DNA from: Epiperipatus broadwayi
Lineage: Eukaryota > Onychophora > Udeonychophora > Euonychophora > Peripatidae
Assembly (NCBI GenBank): GCA_028023455.1
Contig: JAQFVV010000023.1
Span: 1,348,501 to 1,412,500 of the forward strand
Direction: 5' to 3'
Length of the DNA: 64,000 nt
Numbering within the stretch: position 1 is the stretch's first letter; the number at the start of each line of letters is the position of its first letter. The notes below the pieces were generated by a model. That model saw nothing but the letters and a program-made list of their open reading frames with translations, searched no databases and was not told the DNA's origin. This document shows, in pieces, positions 61,072 to 64,000 of the stretch. The position numbers and the translations under genes were made by a program.

Positions 61072-61157
61072 ACAATGCTTTTTGTTCAATTCATTTGCAG
61101 ATCTGAAGATGTCTGATAATCACTGCAAAATAATTAAATTGAACAAAACGCATTATG
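61072..61157 (+). repeat. Hairpin element with nested stems
   Basis: Outer stem 61072-61091 pairs with 61137-61157 (TTTTGTTCAATT with AATTGAACAAAA and beyond). An inner stem TTTGCAG/CTGCAAA encloses CTGAAGATGTCTGATAATCA. The layout resembles the other CTGANGA...AAA structures. Probably a transcribed small repeat. Confidence 0.5.
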
Positions 61158-61239
61158 AACTGTGTAAAGAGATAGTGAATTTGAGAGATTTATCTCTTTT
61201 TTGAATCAAGAGTAAATAAAGTTACTTTTGAAATGAAGA

Positions 61240-64000
61240 ATAAATAGCCTGTATCATTAATAAGTATTGTATTTATAAAGATAAAGTATATACTTGCTGG
61301 CTTTAAACTGTCTTCATTTGACATACTTTGGAAATAATACGAGATTATTAATTTAAATAGCAACTAATGCTTAGTCCATAAAAAGAAACTATTCTTAAAT
61401 GCAACATTAGATATTTTTGCCTGCAAGTTCGTAATACCAGAATTTTCTAGTGGTATAGTTAAAAATCATGTTTTTAAATTCTTGTCCATTTCTACTTGGA
61501 TAATCAAATAAATGTGAAGCAAGCGACAATGTTTAGTATGACAGAGTGGCCATTGATGATGATATATCTGAGTTTGTGCTAACGCTAATGAAATAGATCA
61601 TTCATTACCTAAATGAATGCTTTTTTTTTTTTCAAAGATTGGAATACTTTTGATAGAAATCATATTAAAAGAAATTATGAATCTGCTTGAAAAGTACGAT
61701 CGATTTTTTTAAATAAATTTATTTTACCATTAAGTCTGGGATTTGAATGCTAATTATAATAATAATAATAATACAAAAACATTAAACCACACATTAAAGA
61801 ATAAACAGATGTATAACCAACATAAATAATAAGGATTGAAAATTAAATACATGGTTGGAAGAATAAACAGATGTCATTGACAACAAGTCAAAAAATAAGA
61901 AGTTTAAATGGATTTTGATTTGACATGTTGTTAGAAGAGATGACAATATGTGGACAGTCGAAGACAAACTGGATCTTAAGATATTGTAAAAGCTAAAAAA
62001 AGCCTATATGTAAAATAAATGGATAGAAAAGTTTATTGAAATAATATGAGGGGGGGTTACAGAATGGATTAACTGGATTATAGTTGAAGATACTTTCATT
62101 TTTCACTAGATTATTAATGTTGAAAATGATGACGCTGACCTGCAGCCGAATTTCATAAACTCCTCTCAGAATACAATTTTCTTATCTAAGTATTATTATA
62201 AGTTTTATTTTTTTTTGTTCACCTTTATAATTTTATATAATTTTAATAAATTAAAATACTTTATTTAAGGGAAAATATTTTTTATTAAGTTTGTTTAGTT
62301 GTAAATATTTTTTTAAAAAAATCAAATAAAGGTCATTACTTAGAATTTTTATAAAGGCCATTACTTACATAAAAAAAAAACGTTGTTTAGCGTTAATAAA
62401 AGAAATTAATATTATTATTTTTTGATAATATGAAAAATTAAGAAAAGATTTCAATGAGAATTCGTCTTTTCTATGTAATGAAAGTAAAAAAAAAATGTTG
62501 GTTTTGAAATTATAGTGCATATAATTAGTTGTAAAAATATTTTATTCATTCGTAATTAACTCAATATTAAAAATAATAGATTTGGGTTTAATTAATAATA
62601 TCTAATAAAAAAGCAGTCTTTAAAAACAATTGCTGCTTTCCTCTAAACACTGAAAGAGAAGGCATTAATTTCCAAACTATACAAATGAATAGTTTGAGAT
62701 TTATGATTATATTTTCTTTACACTCTACTTGGAAATAGTTACGTAATCGCTAGAGATTGGATATGAGCAATGTGCCTGAAACAAGAACTTTAACTTACTT
62801 TGTAGCTGAAAAATTTCAAATTCATGTAAATTCTAGGATATGCACATGATCGGAAGATGTGCTAGCTAATATGCTACTAGACTCTTTAAAGAACTAAAAA
62901 TAATAATATACTGGATACTTGAATTAGAATTGATATTTACTTTTTTGCTACCAGTTCTATAATTAATCCAGTTAGTAATAGAAACAAGTAAGGATTATTT
63001 CATTCTCACATAATAACACATTTTTATAAACCTCATAACAAAGGGTTTATATTGAAATAAGTACTATTTTTGAAGCAGTTGCTTTGCTGGATACTAAAGT
63101 TGAGTGAACCAAATAAAATTAAAATCAATAACTCATTCTTTATTAATATTTAGAACTTAAGTGAAATAAATAAAATTAAAAAGCAATAAAAATTCAGGAC
63201 TTTTAAAATGAGCAATTTGACCGCTGAAATTGTATGTGTGTGTTTTTAAGTTATTTTAAAGTATTGATAAAAATATGCTTGCAAATCAGATGTTATTTTA
63301 AATATGCATTAATATTTTGTGTTAAAGTTTTAAAGTCAATTCTAAATACATATGTCAAATGAGGATATGTAATAGAAGTTTCCATGTAATTTTTACAATA
63401 CTTTACTTAATGTTAAGTGAATTTTAAATAGAGAATTTGTATAATTATAAATTAAATAGCAGTAAACTATCTACAATGATATATTTTACTTTTGGAGATT
63501 TCTAGGCAGAAATAATATAAAGTTCCTATCTAAAAATATAGAAGACAATCAAATAGTTATAATCAAAAATTTCTATTAGTCAGTTTTTGTATTTTCTCTT
63601 TAGATTTTGGTAAATAAAGAATTCAATTTATACAAGATTAATTCAATATAAATATGATAAGAGATAACCTATTTATTTGCATTTGTTAGAAACTGAACAT
63701 AGGTTGAAAAATATTGTATAAAAATGATTAATTACACAAATAATAGAAGGGACAGGAAAATTAAACAGGCACTCTTGATTAAGAATATAAAACCAAATCT
63801 TAATAGGGATTTTGGAGTAAGAACAATAATTTTATAAACAATTATTATTAATAATGGTTAGAATTTGAAAAAGGTTAAAAGAATAAAGTTAAAGAAAATG
63901 ACGATAGAGGGAATGTTAAAGAAGTCAGTTGGGTTTTGGAAATAGGATTGTCAAGAGGTAAGTAATTTTTGTTTTGTAATAAATAAAATTTGTAATATGG
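61240..64000. other. AT-rich stretch to right edge, no gene seen
   Basis: Only short features: (AAT)n near 61755-61772 and a GGGGGG run at 62050. No supported gene or repeat family. Confidence 0.4.

Overview
The window looks like a gene-poor, strongly AT-rich stretch of an invertebrate animal genome. I found no intact host protein-coding gene, no rRNA or genuine tRNA gene, no CRISPR array and nothing bacterial. What can be recognised is almost entirely repetitive: an RTE-type LINE endonuclease remnant at the left edge, a CR1/Jockey-like LINE, at least six Penelope-like element (PLE) fragments with GIY-YIG or RT signatures, three LTR-retroelement-like structures, one pogo/Tigger-like DNA element, tRNA-derived SINE relics, several long inverted repeats and AT/GT/GA microsatellites. 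This mix fits an AT-rich invertebrate such as a chelicerate or mollusc, but the sequence does not settle the taxon.

Layout. 1-0.6 kb: RTE endonuclease (minus). 2.6-2.8 kb: two perfect hairpins before a poly(A) signal. 4.4-5.3 kb: direct plus inverted repeat cluster. 5.5-5.8 kb: PLE fragment (minus). 5.85-11.04 kb: young element A, two almost identical 2.2-kb LTR-like repeats around only 0.76 kb of non-coding DNA. 19.1-22.0 kb: broken CR1-like LINE with a polyadenylated insertion inside its RT. 22.6-24.5 kb: element C, two diverged ~0.4-0.5 kb LTRs with a repeated primer-binding-site-like motif. 28.6 kb: small inverted repeat. 33.2-35.7 kb: possible solo LTR. 35.9-37.6 kb: PLE endonuclease copies, one pair head to head. 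37.6 kb: MITE-like element. 40.0-40.4 kb: near-perfect foldback with a 16-bp target-site duplication. 43.9-46.0 kb: head-to-head PLE RT pair, one arm carrying a hairpin insertion. 46.9-48.1 kb: pogo/Tigger-like element. 48.07-53.0 kb: element B, an old LTR retroelement with recognisable LTRs, PBS, polypurine tract and a broken gag-like coding remnant. 53.5-54.2 kb: foldback. 55.3-56.1 kb: tRNA-derived SINE relics. 60.4-60.8 kb: foldback with a single relative at 32.3 kb. 61.1 kb: hairpin.

Two themes link these parts. First, long inverted repeats recur through the window, several of them clearly PLE-derived head-to-head copies. Second, at least seven places carry the same short layout, a CTGANGA-like box, a small stem-loop and a GAAA box. 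This is the layout of the hammerhead ribozyme core, which is known to occur in PLE terminal repeats. Most copies are imperfect, so this is a lead rather than a call. The remaining gaps are AT-rich DNA in which I see no gene.
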